Shown here: positions 33,987 to 43,313 of the stretch, in pieces
Layout of the letters: every line of letters starts with the position of its first letter
Numbering within the stretch: the stretch's first letter is position 1
NCBI RefSeq assembly: GCF_003313385.1
Contig: NZ_QMHN01000003.1
Location: 62,001 to 126,000, forward strand
Length of the DNA stretch: 64,000 nt
DNA from: Pedobacter chitinilyticus
Lineage (GTDB): Bacteria > Bacteroidota > Bacteroidia > Sphingobacteriales > Sphingobacteriaceae
Reading direction: 5' to 3'
Notes under the pieces: model-generated
What the model saw: the letters and a program-made list of their open reading frames with translations, nothing else
Told to the model about the DNA's origin: nothing
The model's database searches: none
Program-made: the position numbers and the translations under genes

Positions 33987-34541
33987 CTATTCTTCTATAA
34001 ATTCTTTATCGCCTGGTTCAATAATTCTACCACCCTTATAAAAATAGCGGCTATAATAAGGCTCATTTAAATTGCTAATCACTACGCCACGAGTACTTGA
34101 AGCATGAGCAAAACGATTATCGCCCAAATAAATACCTACATGTGAGATGCTGCGACTCTTAATTTTAAAGAAAACCAAATCTCCTTCTTTCAGTTCATCC
34201 TTAGACAATGGATTAACCATGCTAAAGATATCACGAGAGTTACGTAAAATGGTTGTATTAAAAACTTTGTCGTAAATAGCTTTGGTAAAAGCAGAACAGT
34301 CTATTCCTTTTTTAGTGTTACCACCAAAACGGTAGGGAGTTCCTATCCATTCGTAAATAAACTTATATAATTTTAGGTTTGACGTTGCGTTCACAGCAAC
34401 CCCCATTACTTGCGAGAAATATTGCGAAGCTAAATTGTCTGGATCTTCTACTTTGGCAGCTTCTTTAGTTTTGCTTTGGGCAAATGTTGCCGAAAAAGCT
34501 GCGAGAACGATTAAAGTAGAAAACAAAAACTTTTTAATCAT
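33987..34541 (-). CDS. NlpC/P60 peptidoglycan hydrolase
   Basis: A 184-aa exported hydrolase with signal peptide (about 1-21). The catalytic Cys is in KKGIDCSAFTKAIYD (about 90), the His in SHVGIYLGDNRFAHASS, preceded by the usual GTPYRFGG. These enzymes cleave gamma-D-Glu-diamino acid bonds in peptidoglycan. It has its own promoter (34613-34644). Confidence 0.92.
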   Translation of the reverse strand: MIKKFLFSTLIVLAAFSATFAQSKTKEAAKVEDPDNLASQYFSQVMGVAVNATSNLKLYKFIYEWIGTPYRFGGNTKKGIDCSAFTKAIYDKVFNTTILRNSRDIFSMVNPLSKDELKEGDLVFFKIKSRSISHVGIYLGDNRFAHASSTRGVVISNLNEPYYSRYFYKGGRIIEPGDKEFIEE

Positions 34542-34612
34542 GTTATACTATTAAGTTTGGGTAAACAACACTTACACTTAACGTACACCACCGTGGGCTT
34601 ATTGTTAGGCAG

Positions 34613-34644
34613 CAAAATTATAATTTAAGGTTCTTGAATCCAAA
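34613..34644 (-). promoter_or_regulatory. Promoter of the NlpC/P60 gene
   Basis: On the minus strand, TTTG (34644-34641), 20 bases, then TAATTTTG (34620-34613): a full match to the Bacteroidota promoter consensus. The untranslated leader would be about 65 bases. Confidence 0.7.
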
Positions 34645-34956
34645 TATTAAAATGTTAAAAAGTGAAGTTATTAACATTTTTTATCCTGAGACCTTCCAGA
34701 CGGCGATTATCAAATGTATTTTTATTTAAAAAACCAGTCTTTTTTTGAGTAAAATCAGAAATTACGCCAAAGCTCTCCAACACCAAATAAAATTTCTGTT
34801 TTTAAAGGCTTTGAGTTTTCCCAAATACACCCAAAATGAATAGTGTAAAATTTACCATTTCTAAAAACGGTATAAAAAGCAGTACAACAAGGGGTTTAAC
34901 CACTACCTCTTGATGTTTTTACATAAATGCGTATAAAAAAATACAAGAAAATAGAT

Positions 34957-34964
34957 TAGATTTG
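34957..34964 (+). promoter_or_regulatory. Probable -7 box of pdhA
   Basis: TAGATTTG lies 31 bases before the pdhA start. No convincing TTTG is found about 20 bases upstream, so this is only a half match. Confidence 0.45.
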
Positions 34965-34995
34965 CTCTCGTAAATAAAAAATTTATCATCAAAAC

Positions 34996-35991
34996 ATGAG
35001 TGCAGTAGAAATTAATAAAGATACCTATTTGAAGTGGTTTGAGTCGATGTTGCTGATGCGCAAGTTCGAAGAAAAAACTGGACAACTTTATGGTCAGCAA
35101 AAAATCAGAGGTTTTTGCCATTTATATATTGGACAAGAAGCCGTAGTTGCAGGAGCAATCTCTGCAATGAAACAAGGCGATTCAATGGTTACTTCTTATA
35201 GAGATCACGCTCATGGTTTAGCACTAGGAATGAGTGCTAACAGCATCATGGCCGAAATGTATGGTAAAGCTACTGGCTGCTCAAAAGGCAAAGGTGGTTC
35301 AATGCACATTTTCAGCAAAGAGCACAACTTCTATGGTGGTCACGGTATCGTAGGTGGACAAATGCCACTAGGTGCTGGGATCGCTTTCGCAGAAAAATAT
35401 AAAGGCACCGACAATGTGAACATTTGCTACATGGGCGATGGCGCGGTACGTCAGGGAGCTTTAAACGAAGCGTTCAACATGGCTATGTTATGGAAACTTC
35501 CAGTAATTTTTGTTTGCGAAAACAATGGTTACGCCATGGGGACATCAGTAGAACGTACCACCAACATGATGGACATCTATAAAATTGGTTTAGGTTTCGA
35601 TATGCCGTGCGCACCAGTTGACGGAATGGATCCGGTAGCGGTACACAACGCCATGGACGAAGCCATTCAACGTGCTCGTGCTGGAGAAGGGCCAACCTTT
35701 CTAGAAATGAGAACTTACCGTTATAGAGGCCACTCTATGTCGGATCCTGCAAAATACCGTACCAAGGAAGAATTGGAAGAGTACAAAGCAAAAGACCCAA
35801 TTGAACACATCAAAGACATTATCCTTAAAGAAAAATATGCTGATGAGGCTTGGGTAACCGAAATTGAAGAAAAAGTAAAAAGCATTGTAGACGAGTCTGT
35901 AAAATTTGCTGAAGAATCTCCATGGCCACAACCAGAAGAATTGTTCACGGATATTTATGTAGAACAAAACTACCCTTTTCAACAAATTTAA
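34996..35991 (+). CDS. pdhA: Pyruvate dehydrogenase E1 component, alpha subunit
   Basis: A 331-aa subunit of the TPP-dependent pyruvate decarboxylase of the PDH complex. It shows YIGQEAVVAGAISAM, TSYRDHAHGLALG, GHGIVGGQMPLGAG, the TPP-binding GDGAVRQGALNEAFN ... ENNGYAMGTSV, and the phosphorylation-loop-like TYRYRGHSMSDPAKYR. It is followed by E2 31 bases downstream; the beta subunit and E3 are not in the window, a split common in this phylum. Confidence 0.95.
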   Translation: MSAVEINKDTYLKWFESMLLMRKFEEKTGQLYGQQKIRGFCHLYIGQEAVVAGAISAMKQGDSMVTSYRDHAHGLALGMSANSIMAEMYGKATGCSKGKGGSMHIFSKEHNFYGGHGIVGGQMPLGAGIAFAEKYKGTDNVNICYMGDGAVRQGALNEAFNMAMLWKLPVIFVCENNGYAMGTSVERTTNMMDIYKIGLGFDMPCAPVDGMDPVAVHNAMDEAIQRARAGEGPTFLEMRTYRYRGHSMSDPAKYRTKEELEEYKAKDPIEHIKDIILKEKYADEAWVTEIEEKVKSIVDESVKFAEESPWPQPEELFTDIYVEQNYPFQQI

Positions 35992-36022
35992 TTTTTAGAC
36001 AAGCATTCAAATAAAGATATCG

Positions 36023-37675
36023 ATGGCTGAAGTAATTAATATGCCTAAAATGAGCGACACCATGACCGAAGGGGTTTTGGCGAAGTGGCACAAAAAAGTA
36101 GGCGATAAAATAAAAAGTGGTGATGTTTTAGCGGAAGTTGAAACAGACAAAGCAACCATGGACATGGAGTCTTACTGGGATGGCACACTACTATATATTG
36201 GTGTAGAAGAAGGCCAAGCAGTTCCAATTGATGCCCTAATGGCAATTGTTGGTAAAGAAGGCGAAGACTACAAAGCACTTTTGGAAGCTCAAACTAGCGG
36301 CGCTAAAACCGAAGCAAAAGAAGAAGCTCCAAAAGAAGAAACTAAAACTGAAGCAGCTCCTTCTCAAGGCGCTGGCTTAAGCGAAGAAGAACTTTCTGCA
36401 AAAGGCATTACCGTAATTCGCATGCCTTTGCTAAGCGATACTATGACCGAAGGCGTGATTGCCGAGTGGCATAAAAAAGTAGGTGATAAAGTAAAAGATG
36501 ACGATGTACTTGCTGACGTAGAAACCGATAAGGCGACGATGGAAGTAATGGGCTACGCTACTGGTACTTTATTGCATATTGGCGTACAAAAAGGCGAAGC
36601 TGCTAAAGTAAATGGCATCATTGCTATTGTAGGTCCAGAAGGAACAGATGTTTCTGGCATTTTAGCTGCTGGCGATGCTCCTGCTGCTCCGAAGTCGGGA
36701 AGCAAAGAGACCGAAAGCCCGAAAGTTGCTGAAGCTCCAAAAGAGGAAGAAAAAGCACAAGTTGTTTCTAACTCAAATGGTGGGCGTATCATTGCATCGC
36801 CTTTGGCTAAGAAAATTGCAAAAGAAAAAGGAATTGATTTAGCGCAAGTTGCTGGCAGCGCAGACGGTGGCCGTATCATCAAGAAGGACGTAGAAAACTT
36901 TACACCTTCAGCGGCTCCTGCTAAAGCTGACGCACCTGCTGCTTCATTGGAAAAAACTGCAGCAGCTCCTGTGATCCCTACTTATGTGGGCGAAGAAAAA
37001 TACACAGAAAAGCCAGTTTCGCAAATGCGCAAAACCATCGCAAAACGTTTGGGTGAAAGCTTATTCACCGCTCCTCACTTCTACCTAACCATTAGCGTAG
37101 ATATGGACAATGCAATGGCTGCTCGTGCAAGCATCAACGATGTAGCTCCTGTTAAAGTGTCTTTCAACGATATCGTCATCAAAGCGGTGGCCGTAGCCTT
37201 GAAAAAACATCCAGCAGTAAACTCATCATGGGGTGGCGATAAAATCCGTTTCAACGAGCACACCAACATTGGTGTAGCCATGGCTGTTGAAGATGGCTTA
37301 TTGGTTCCTGTAGTACGTTTTGCAGACGGCAAATCATTGTCACACATCTCTGCAGAAGTAAAAGAATACGGAGCTAAAGCGAAAGCTAAAAAATTAACGC
37401 CTGCAGATTGGGAAGGTTCAACATTTACCGTATCTAACTTAGGAATGTTCGGTATCGATGAGTTTACATCAATCATCAACTCTCCTGACGGAGCTATTTT
37501 ATCTGTGGGTGCTATTCAAGCAGTTCCTGTAGTTAAAAATGGCGCAGTTGTCCCAGGCAACGTGATGAAATTAACCCTAGGTTGTGACCACCGTGTAGTT
37601 GACGGTGCAACTGGTGCAGCTTTCCTACAAACTTTAAAACAGTTGTTAGAAGCGCCAATCAGATTATTAGCATAA
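36023..37675 (+). CDS. pdhC: Dihydrolipoamide acetyltransferase (E2 of PDH)
   Basis: A 550-aa protein with two lipoyl domains (VETDKATMDMESYWDG near residue 44 and VETDKATMEVMGYATG near 170), each with the lipoylated Lys in DKAT. An Ala/Pro/Glu-rich linker follows, then the peripheral-subunit-binding domain (RIIASPLAKKIAKEKGID, about 255-290) and the catalytic domain, ending with the active-site DHRVVDGATGAAFLQ near residue 522. It transfers acetyl groups to CoA. It forms an operon with pdhA and is followed by a repeat and a terminator. The symbol aceF would be equivalent. Confidence 0.95.
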   Translation: MAEVINMPKMSDTMTEGVLAKWHKKVGDKIKSGDVLAEVETDKATMDMESYWDGTLLYIGVEEGQAVPIDALMAIVGKEGEDYKALLEAQTSGAKTEAKEEAPKEETKTEAAPSQGAGLSEEELSAKGITVIRMPLLSDTMTEGVIAEWHKKVGDKVKDDDVLADVETDKATMEVMGYATGTLLHIGVQKGEAAKVNGIIAIVGPEGTDVSGILAAGDAPAAPKSGSKETESPKVAEAPKEEEKAQVVSNSNGGRIIASPLAKKIAKEKGIDLAQVAGSADGGRIIKKDVENFTPSAAPAKADAPAASLEKTAAAPVIPTYVGEEKYTEKPVSQMRKTIAKRLGESLFTAPHFYLTISVDMDNAMAARASINDVAPVKVSFNDIVIKAVAVALKKHPAVNSSWGGDKIRFNEHTNIGVAMAVEDGLLVPVVRFADGKSLSHISAEVKEYGAKAKAKKLTPADWEGSTFTVSNLGMFGIDEFTSIINSPDGAILSVGAIQAVPVVKNGAVVPGNVMKLTLGCDHRVVDGATGAAFLQTLKQLLEAPIRLLA

Positions 37676-37681
37676 TCACCT

Positions 37682-37748
37682 TGTTATTCCGAGGGAAGCG
37701 TAGCGACGAGGAATCTCAAGCACATTCTTCACTTCGTTCAGAATGACA
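37682..37748. repeat. R1 palindromic element
   Basis: TGTTATTCCGAGG at one end and TTCAGAATGACA at the other, with GAGGAATCTC in the middle. The same family vocabulary as the elements at 22120 and 51466. Confidence 0.6.
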
Positions 37749-37757
37749 CAGCATATT

Positions 37758-37784
37758 AAAAGTCCCGTACATACGGGACTTTTT
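37758..37784 (+). terminator. Terminator of the pdhA-pdhC operon
   Basis: AAAAGTCCCGT and ACGGGACTTTTT form an 8-bp G/C-rich core extended by A-T pairs around a 4-base loop, followed by a T-rich tail. It also excludes the in-frame upstream start of the next gene. Confidence 0.8.
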
Positions 37785-37814
37785 CTTTTAAGGCCAAAAT
37801 CAATAACTTTAGCT

Positions 37815-38153
37815 ATGGCTTACAGCATTGAACTAGCAGATAGAATAAGAGAACATCTAGCAGCAATTCCAAATCTCAAAATAGAAGAGAAAAGGATGTT
37901 TAGCGGTCTTGCTTTCATGGTTAACGATAAAATGTGTATTAACGTAAGCGGTGAAAACTTAATGTGTCGTTTCGAGCCGAACTTGCTTGAAGAACTTGCT
38001 GAAAAAAGAGGTTTTCTACCCATGATCATGAAAGGGAAACAGATGGCAGGATATTGTTATGTAGAACCCGAGGGCTTTTCCCGAAAAGAAGATTTCGAGT
38101 TCTGGCTTAACCTATGCCTCGATTTTAACGACCGAGCCAAATCATCGAAATAA
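37815..38153 (+). CDS. TfoX N-terminal domain protein
   Basis: A 112-aa protein with KIEEKRMFSGLAFMVNDKMC and the final W-L-x-L-C-L segment typical of stand-alone TfoX N-terminal domains. ATG 37815 (MAYSIELADRIRE) is chosen; the longer in-frame start at 37743 would span the terminator hairpin. TfoX regulates competence in gammaproteobacteria, but single-domain versions have no established role. Confidence 0.8.
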   Translation: MAYSIELADRIREHLAAIPNLKIEEKRMFSGLAFMVNDKMCINVSGENLMCRFEPNLLEELAEKRGFLPMIMKGKQMAGYCYVEPEGFSRKEDFEFWLNLCLDFNDRAKSSK

Positions 38154-38173
38154 TTTTTAGAAAAGCAACCCAT

Positions 38174-38260
38174 TACAACTATTCAAGCTAACCCCGCTTT
38201 CGCTTATAGTCCTCGCCTCGTTGCACTTCGGCTGTGGGCTAATCCGCTCAATCGGGTTTA
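38174..38260 (+). repeat. R2 interspersed repeat
   Basis: Starts TACAACTATTCAAGCTAACC, then CCGCTTTCGCT, AGTCCTCGCCTCGTTGCAC and GGGCTAATCCGCTCAATCG, ending GGTTTAA. About 87 bases; nearly the same element occurs at 40315-40405, so the two copies flank the stretch with the AraC, OMP and DoxX genes. Confidence 0.7.
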
Positions 38261-38391
38261 ACTAACAAAAACCTGCATTGCAAATTAAAACCTGTCAATT
38301 CTGACATTCCATTTTAAAAATCACATTATTTTTCGCATTTTTATGTAAAGCCGCTCCCCGTATGCCAAATATCATTGACAATATTCCATAA

Positions 38392-39195
38392 ATGAATTTT
38401 AAAACCTATCCAGTTCCCAAACATTTAAAAAACTACGTGCGTTATTTTTGGAGCTGCGATATTGGTGATTCACAAAAAACAATCCTATTTAAAAACCTTG
38501 CCGATAGGTTTCCCCGATTGATATTTCAGGTAGACGAAAAGCCTTTGCTAATGAACTTGGAAAACCAACAAACACCCCAAGCCTACATTTGCGGCATCGA
38601 CACCTATACCTCAACCGCTAAAATCGAATCTAACTTCTCCCATTTCGGAGTAAGCTTTCACCCATTTGCCCTTTATCAAATCTTTGGACTAAACAGTCAA
38701 GAAATGGTAGACACCATTTTAGATTTAAAAACAATCGGCTATAACCAACTCATTGATCGGCTCAACACAGCCCAAAATCATGAAGCCAGAATAAATGCAA
38801 TAGGCAGCTTCATCGAAAACAAACTAAACCGTAAAACCATCGCCAATACAAGCATTCAGGAAATCATCCTGAATAACGAAATTGCTTTTAATACAGATTT
38901 GTTTGCCCTACAAAAGCACTACCACATCACCGAAAGAACACTCGAAAGACTCTTCAAAGCCAATTTGGGCATCAGCCCCAAAAAATACCAGCGCATGGTT
39001 CGGTTCGAAAAATCATTAGAATTGCTTACCGCACTTCCTTCAATAGAAATGACCGCTATTGTATATCAATTACACTACGCCGACCAATCGCACTTTATTA
39101 AAGACTTCAGGCGTTTTGCAGATACTACACCACAACACTTTCAACAACAAAAATTTCTGTTTTCAGAAAGTGCCGCCTTCATTTCAGAACTTTAA
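38392..39195 (+). CDS. AraC family transcriptional regulator
   Basis: A 267-aa regulator. The N-terminal ~150 residues (YPVPKHLKNYVRYFWSCDIG, FGVSFHPFALYQIFGL) match the DUF6597-type sensor domain. The C-terminal HTH pair (ITERTLERLFKANLGISPKKY and DQSHFIKDFRRFADTTPQHF) is the AraC/XylS DNA-binding domain. The neighbouring OMP and DoxX-like genes could be targets, but this is inference. Confidence 0.9.
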   Translation: MNFKTYPVPKHLKNYVRYFWSCDIGDSQKTILFKNLADRFPRLIFQVDEKPLLMNLENQQTPQAYICGIDTYTSTAKIESNFSHFGVSFHPFALYQIFGLNSQEMVDTILDLKTIGYNQLIDRLNTAQNHEARINAIGSFIENKLNRKTIANTSIQEIILNNEIAFNTDLFALQKHYHITERTLERLFKANLGISPKKYQRMVRFEKSLELLTALPSIEMTAIVYQLHYADQSHFIKDFRRFADTTPQHFQQQKFLFSESAAFISEL

Positions 39196-39235
39196 AACTG
39201 TCGGTTTCTTACAATACCAACATTCCCTCTCCTTT

Positions 39236-39243
39236 TAGCTTTG
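39236..39243 (+). promoter_or_regulatory. Possible -7 box before the OMP gene
   Basis: TAGCTTTG, 87 bases upstream of the ATG at 39331. A matching upstream TTTG is not evident, so activation by a regulator such as the adjacent AraC protein is conceivable. Confidence 0.35.
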
Positions 39244-39330
39244 CTTTATCTATCTATTCCCAAAAAGGAAACAGGAGAAAAAACACGTCATTCAATTACG
39301 TAAAAAACCATTTGAAAAAAACAATCATCA

Positions 39331-39861
39331 ATGAAAAAAACCGTTCTATTTTTGCTTCTCGTAAGCACTGCATTCATTAGCCAAGCCCAAAAATTTGGTT
39401 ACAGTAAAGGCGACAACCTGCTCAACGTAGGCGTTGGGGTCAACTCATTTTACAATGGAGGCATTCCCTTTGGAGCCTCTTACGAAAAAGGCATAACCAA
39501 CGACATTAGCGTAGGTGCAAATGCCGATTACCTCTCTAATAATTACAACTACGGCAGCGGTATTTCTTATAAATTTACGGCTATTTATGTAGGCGCAAGA
39601 GCTTCGTACCATTTCAACAAACTGCTAAAAATCAACACTGAAAAAATAGATGTATATGGCGGGGCTACCATTGGCTACAGAAGCTTTAAATGGAAAGATA
39701 ACTTCTCCAATAGCGGCCTAGACGACAGCTACGGCAGTGGTGTTTATTTAGGTGTATATGCGGGCGGCAAATACTACTTCAGCAAAAAAATTGGCGTCTT
39801 TACAGAAGTGGGCGACATTGGCTCAACCAATGCCAGGATAGGCTTGGCATTTAAACTATAG
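39331..39861 (+). CDS. Outer-membrane beta-barrel protein
   Basis: A 176-aa protein with signal peptide (MKKTVLFLLLVSTAFISQA) and alternating aromatic/glycine beta-strands, ending in NARIGLAFKL as expected for a small 8-strand barrel (OmpW/OmpX-like, or PF13568-like). It is followed after 13 bases by the DoxX-like gene. Role unknown. Confidence 0.8.
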   Translation: MKKTVLFLLLVSTAFISQAQKFGYSKGDNLLNVGVGVNSFYNGGIPFGASYEKGITNDISVGANADYLSNNYNYGSGISYKFTAIYVGARASYHFNKLLKINTEKIDVYGGATIGYRSFKWKDNFSNSGLDDSYGSGVYLGVYAGGKYYFSKKIGVFTEVGDIGSTNARIGLAFKL

Positions 39862-39874
39862 CTTTGCAACCACA

Positions 39875-40267
39875 ATGAAAAAATCCACCTTGATCTTACG
39901 CATTGCCATTGGCATTATTCTGCTAACACATAGCATACCAGGCATGTTTAACGGCGGAATAAATGCCTTTGGCAACCTATATCTCAACACCATTGGCTTT
40001 GCGCCTTTTGGCCTCATCATAGCGTGGACCGTTAAAATTTCCCATGTCATCTGTGCCGTGCTATTGTTTACAAACAGATGTGTAAAACCAGCCAGCCTCC
40101 TCACCATTTTCATTTTGGCAATGGGCATTGCTTTGGTTCATTTTCAAGAAGGATGGTTTGTAGTTGGCGGGGGCAGAAACGGAGTAGAGTATAATTTTTT
40201 GCTCATTGCGGTGCTCCTTCAAATTGTGATTAACGATCAAAAACCATTTGAATTACCTACCTCATAA
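39875..40267 (+). CDS. DoxX-like membrane protein
   Basis: A 130-aa protein with four helices. ILLTHSIPGMFNGG near the start and HFQEGWFVVGGGRNGVEYNF are the DoxX-family signatures. DoxX-like proteins are associated with quinone or thiosulfate metabolism and redox stress, but many are unassigned. It is co-transcribed with the OMP gene. A weak hairpin (40264-40290) may terminate the unit. Confidence 0.8.
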   Translation: MKKSTLILRIAIGIILLTHSIPGMFNGGINAFGNLYLNTIGFAPFGLIIAWTVKISHVICAVLLFTNRCVKPASLLTIFILAMGIALVHFQEGWFVVGGGRNGVEYNFLLIAVLLQIVINDQKPFELPTS

Positions 40268-40314
40268 AGGCTTCCAATAGGGAGCCTTTTCCTTTTTTTG
40301 AGCAAAGCAATTTC

Positions 40315-40405
40315 CTACAACTATTAAGGTCAGTCCCGCTTTCGCTCATAGTCCTCGGCTTCGTTACACTTCGCCTGCGGGCTAATCCGCTCAATCGGGT
40401 TTAAA
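40315..40405 (+). repeat. R2 interspersed repeat
   Basis: Contains TCCCGCTTTCGCTCATAGTC, then CTCGGCTTCG, TTACACTTCGCC and GGGCTAATCCGCTCAATCG, followed by GGTTTAA, nearly identical to the copy at 38174-38260. It precedes the DNA methyltransferase gene. Confidence 0.7.
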
Positions 40406-40506
40406 AACAAAAAAATTGCAATAATTAAAAGTGATACCAAGAATTTAGCCCACCAAAAAACCGAAAAATATTTTTTGTACTTTGCACTAATAATAGCGTT
40501 GGAAAG

Positions 40507-41793
40507 ATGAAAGTAACGGAAAAAATATCACTTGAAAAAATCAGAAATGACAGGAAAAATCCTATCCCCGATTTTGACATCAAGGATGCCGTTATTACAC
40601 ACTATCTTCACAACAATAAAAATGGTGTTTCACAATCCTTCAAAAAAGAAGCAATAAATTACACCAATGAAATTGTGAAAAATTACTTTTCGGAAGAATT
40701 CATTGAGAATTACACCGCCGAAAATTTTCGGCTAGATTTTTTAAATCATGAAACAGTACCATTTATACCTGTCGAGAACCCACGATTTAAATTTATTGAC
40801 CTATTTGCGGGCATCGGTGGCTTTAGGCTAGCCCTACAAAACTTAGGTGGCAAATGTGTTTTCACCAGCGAATGGGACAAACACGCTCAAAAAACTTATC
40901 GGACTAACTTCGGAGAAACACCCTTTGGCGATATCACCAAAGAAGAAACCAAAAAATATATCCCAGATGGGTTTGAAGTGCTATGTGCTGGTTTCCCTTG
41001 CCAAGCATTCTCCATTGCAGGAAAACGTGGTGGTTTCGAAGACACCAGAGGCACACTGTTTTTCGAGGTTGCAGAAATCATCAGGCGCAAACAACCAAAA
41101 GCTATTTTTCTGGAAAATGTAAAAGGACTAAGAAGTCACGACAAAGGAAAAACACTAGCCACAATTCTGAATGTTTTAAGAAACGATTTAGGGTATTTTG
41201 TACCCGAGCCACAAATCATTAATGCCAAAGATTTCGGAGTTCCGCAAAACCGAGAAAGAATTTATATTGTAGGCTTTCACCCAAGTCTACACATCAATCA
41301 ATTTAACTATCCCCAACCCTTAAATAAAAAGGTATCATTTGCCGACATTAAGGAAAAAGACGTAGTCGACACCAAATACTATTTATCTACCCAATACCTT
41401 CAAACGCTTGTAAACCACAAAGCAAGGCACGAAAATAAAGGCAATGGCTTTGGCTACGAAATTATTAAAGACCATCAAATTGCCAATGCAGTAGTTTGCG
41501 GAGGAATGGGCCGTGAAAGAAATTTAGTGATAGACCATAGAATTACCGACTTTACACCAACTACAAAAATCAAAGGAGAAGTCAATCGTGAAGGCATCAG
41601 AAAAATGACCCCCAGAGAATGGGCAAGGCTACAAGGTTTTCCTGAACCCTATATCATTCCCGTTGCCGACGCTTCCGCTTATAAACAGTTTGGCAATTCA
41701 GTCGCCGTACCCGCTATCCAAGCAACAGCAAACGAAATCATTAAACTGATCACCGAAAAGTCGTCGTCAAAACATCAAGACAAAATCGCCTAA
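40507..41793 (+). CDS. DNA (cytosine-5) methyltransferase
   Basis: A 428-aa enzyme. After a ~95-residue N-terminal extension come motif I FIDLFAGIGGFRLAL, motif IV with the catalytic Cys AGFPCQAFSIAG (near residue 162), motif VI LENVKGL, motif VIII NAKDFGVPQNRERIYIVG and motifs IX/X (REWARLQGFPEPY, YKQFGNSVAVPAI). The target recognition domain contains KGNGFGYEII and VVCGGMGRERNLVID. No restriction endonuclease or Vsr gene is adjacent, so it seems solitary. It sits between an R2 repeat and hisS, which may mark an acquired gene. Confidence 0.92.
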   Translation: MKVTEKISLEKIRNDRKNPIPDFDIKDAVITHYLHNNKNGVSQSFKKEAINYTNEIVKNYFSEEFIENYTAENFRLDFLNHETVPFIPVENPRFKFIDLFAGIGGFRLALQNLGGKCVFTSEWDKHAQKTYRTNFGETPFGDITKEETKKYIPDGFEVLCAGFPCQAFSIAGKRGGFEDTRGTLFFEVAEIIRRKQPKAIFLENVKGLRSHDKGKTLATILNVLRNDLGYFVPEPQIINAKDFGVPQNRERIYIVGFHPSLHINQFNYPQPLNKKVSFADIKEKDVVDTKYYLSTQYLQTLVNHKARHENKGNGFGYEIIKDHQIANAVVCGGMGRERNLVIDHRITDFTPTTKIKGEVNREGIRKMTPREWARLQGFPEPYIIPVADASAYKQFGNSVAVPAIQATANEIIKLITEKSSSKHQDKIA

Positions 41794-41851
41794 AACGATT
41801 TTCATCCATGACCAGAAATGGATAACCTTTTACGTTTCAGCTTAAATTAAG

Positions 41852-41859
41852 TACTTTTG
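41852..41859 (+). promoter_or_regulatory. -7 box directly before hisS
   Basis: TACTTTTG ends 4 bases before the hisS ATG (41864). If used, transcription starts at or next to the start codon and the mRNA would be leaderless. The -33 region is weak. Confidence 0.4.
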
Positions 41860-41863
41860 CCGC

Positions 41864-43246
41864 ATGTCAGTAACCAAGCCAAGCTTACCAAAAGGAACCA
41901 GAGATTTTTCGCCACAAGAAATGGTGAAACGCAATTATATTTTCGACACCATTAAAACCGTTTTCAGGAAATATGGCTACGCCGAAATACAAACGCCTAG
42001 CATGGAAAACCTGCAAACCCTAACGGGTAAATACGGCGACGAAGGTGATAAACTGATCTTTAAGATTCTTAATTCTGGTGATTACTTGGCTAAAGTTGAC
42101 GAAACGTTACTTACTGCTCGCAACTCGCAACTTGCTACCTCTAAGCTGTCAGAAAAAGCCCTTCGTTATGATTTAACAGTGCCTTTTGCTCGTTACGTAG
42201 TGATGCACCAAAGCGAAATTGCTTTTCCTTTCAAACGTTTTCAGGTACAGCCAGTATGGCGTGCTGATCGACCCCAAAAAGGACGCTACCGTGAGTTTTA
42301 TCAATGTGATGCCGATGTAGTAGGTTCTCCATCCCTTTTAAATGAAGCCGAGTTTATATTGATTTATCACGAAGCTTTGAGCAAATTAGGGTTGAAAGAT
42401 TTTACCATCAAGATCAATAACCGTAAAATATTAAGCGGTATTGCCGAAATTATTGGCAAGCCCGAGCTAATTGTGGACATGACGGTAGCCATTGACAAAC
42501 TGGACAAAATTGGTTTGGATGGCGTTGCCAAAGAACTTATTGAAAGAGGATTTACCGAAGCTGACATTGAAAAACTGAAACCAGTTATTTTGTTGGAAGG
42601 TGCTAATGTTGCAAAGTTGGAAAGCTTAAAGGCTGTTCTTTCAACTTCCGAAACTGGCTTAAAAGGGATCGAAGAAATCGAAACAGTTTTCAACTATGTG
42701 AATAATCTTGTATCCGATAACCCAACACTCACAACTCAAATAGAATTAGATATTACCTTGGCTAGAGGTCTCAACTACTACACTGGCTGTATTTTCGAAG
42801 TGAAAACCAACGAAGTAGCCATGGGCAGCATCGGTGGTGGTGGTCGTTATGATGACTTAACAGGAATGTTTGGTTTGAAAGACCTAACTGGAGTGGGTAT
42901 TTCTTTTGGTGCCGATCGTATTTACGATGTGTTGGAAGAACTGAACTTATTCCCAACCTCAGCACAACAAGGCACCAAAGTACTTATCAGCAATTTTGAT
43001 GAAAACGCTGAGCTTTATGCCTTGCCTTTATTACAACAATTCAGAACAGCCAATATTGCGGCCGAACTTTATCCAAGTTCAGCCAAGCTTAAAAAACAAA
43101 TGAGCTACGCTGATGCCAAACATATCCCTTACGTGATTTTAATTGGCGAAGAAGAGATGCAAAACAATTTGCTTACCCTAAAAGATATGGTCAGCGGAGA
43201 ACAACAGAAACTAGCCGCGGCGGAAATTATTGAGCGATTGAAATAG
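41864..43246 (+). CDS. hisS: Histidyl-tRNA synthetase
   Basis: A 460-aa class II aminoacyl-tRNA synthetase. [13 protein letters not shown] at the N-terminus, motif 2 [19 protein letters not shown], the histidine-specific [14 protein letters not shown] and motif 3 [15 protein letters not shown] are clear. The anticodon-binding domain (about 370-460) follows. Length is normal. Confidence 0.97.
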   Translation: MSVTKPSLPKGTRDFSPQEMVKRNYIFDTIKTVFRKYGYAEIQTPSMENLQTLTGKYGDEGDKLIFKILNSGDYLAKVDETLLTARNSQLATSKLSEKALRYDLTVPFARYVVMHQSEIAFPFKRFQVQPVWRADRPQKGRYREFYQCDADVVGSPSLLNEAEFILIYHEALSKLGLKDFTIKINNRKILSGIAEIIGKPELIVDMTVAIDKLDKIGLDGVAKELIERGFTEADIEKLKPVILLEGANVAKLESLKAVLSTSETGLKGIEEIETVFNYVNNLVSDNPTLTTQIELDITLARGLNYYTGCIFEVKTNEVAMGSIGGGGRYDDLTGMFGLKDLTGVGISFGADRIYDVLEELNLFPTSAQQGTKVLISNFDENAELYALPLLQQFRTANIAAELYPSSAKLKKQMSYADAKHIPYVILIGEEEMQNNLLTLKDMVSGEQQKLAAAEIIERLK

Positions 43247-43313
43247 ATCCCACATTTCCAGTCCCCTCTCTTTTTCAAGGAGAGGGTTAGGGAGAGGATG
43301 AACAAAACTCCTT

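Larger units (their letters stand above)
34542..34995. other. Divergent intergenic region between the NlpC/P60 and pdhA genes
   Basis: About 450 AT-rich bases. It holds the promoter of the NlpC/P60 gene (34613-34644) and a -7 box for pdhA (34957-34964). I see no repeat family, RNA gene or operator that I can name in the rest. Confidence 0.5.

Noticed and set aside
34996-37675. Absence of E1-beta and E3 genes next to pdhA-pdhC as an anomaly
   Set aside because: Splitting of PDH genes in this way is usual in Bacteroidota.
37743-37814. Longer N-terminus of the TfoX-like protein
   Set aside because: It would translate through the terminator hairpin of the pdh operon.
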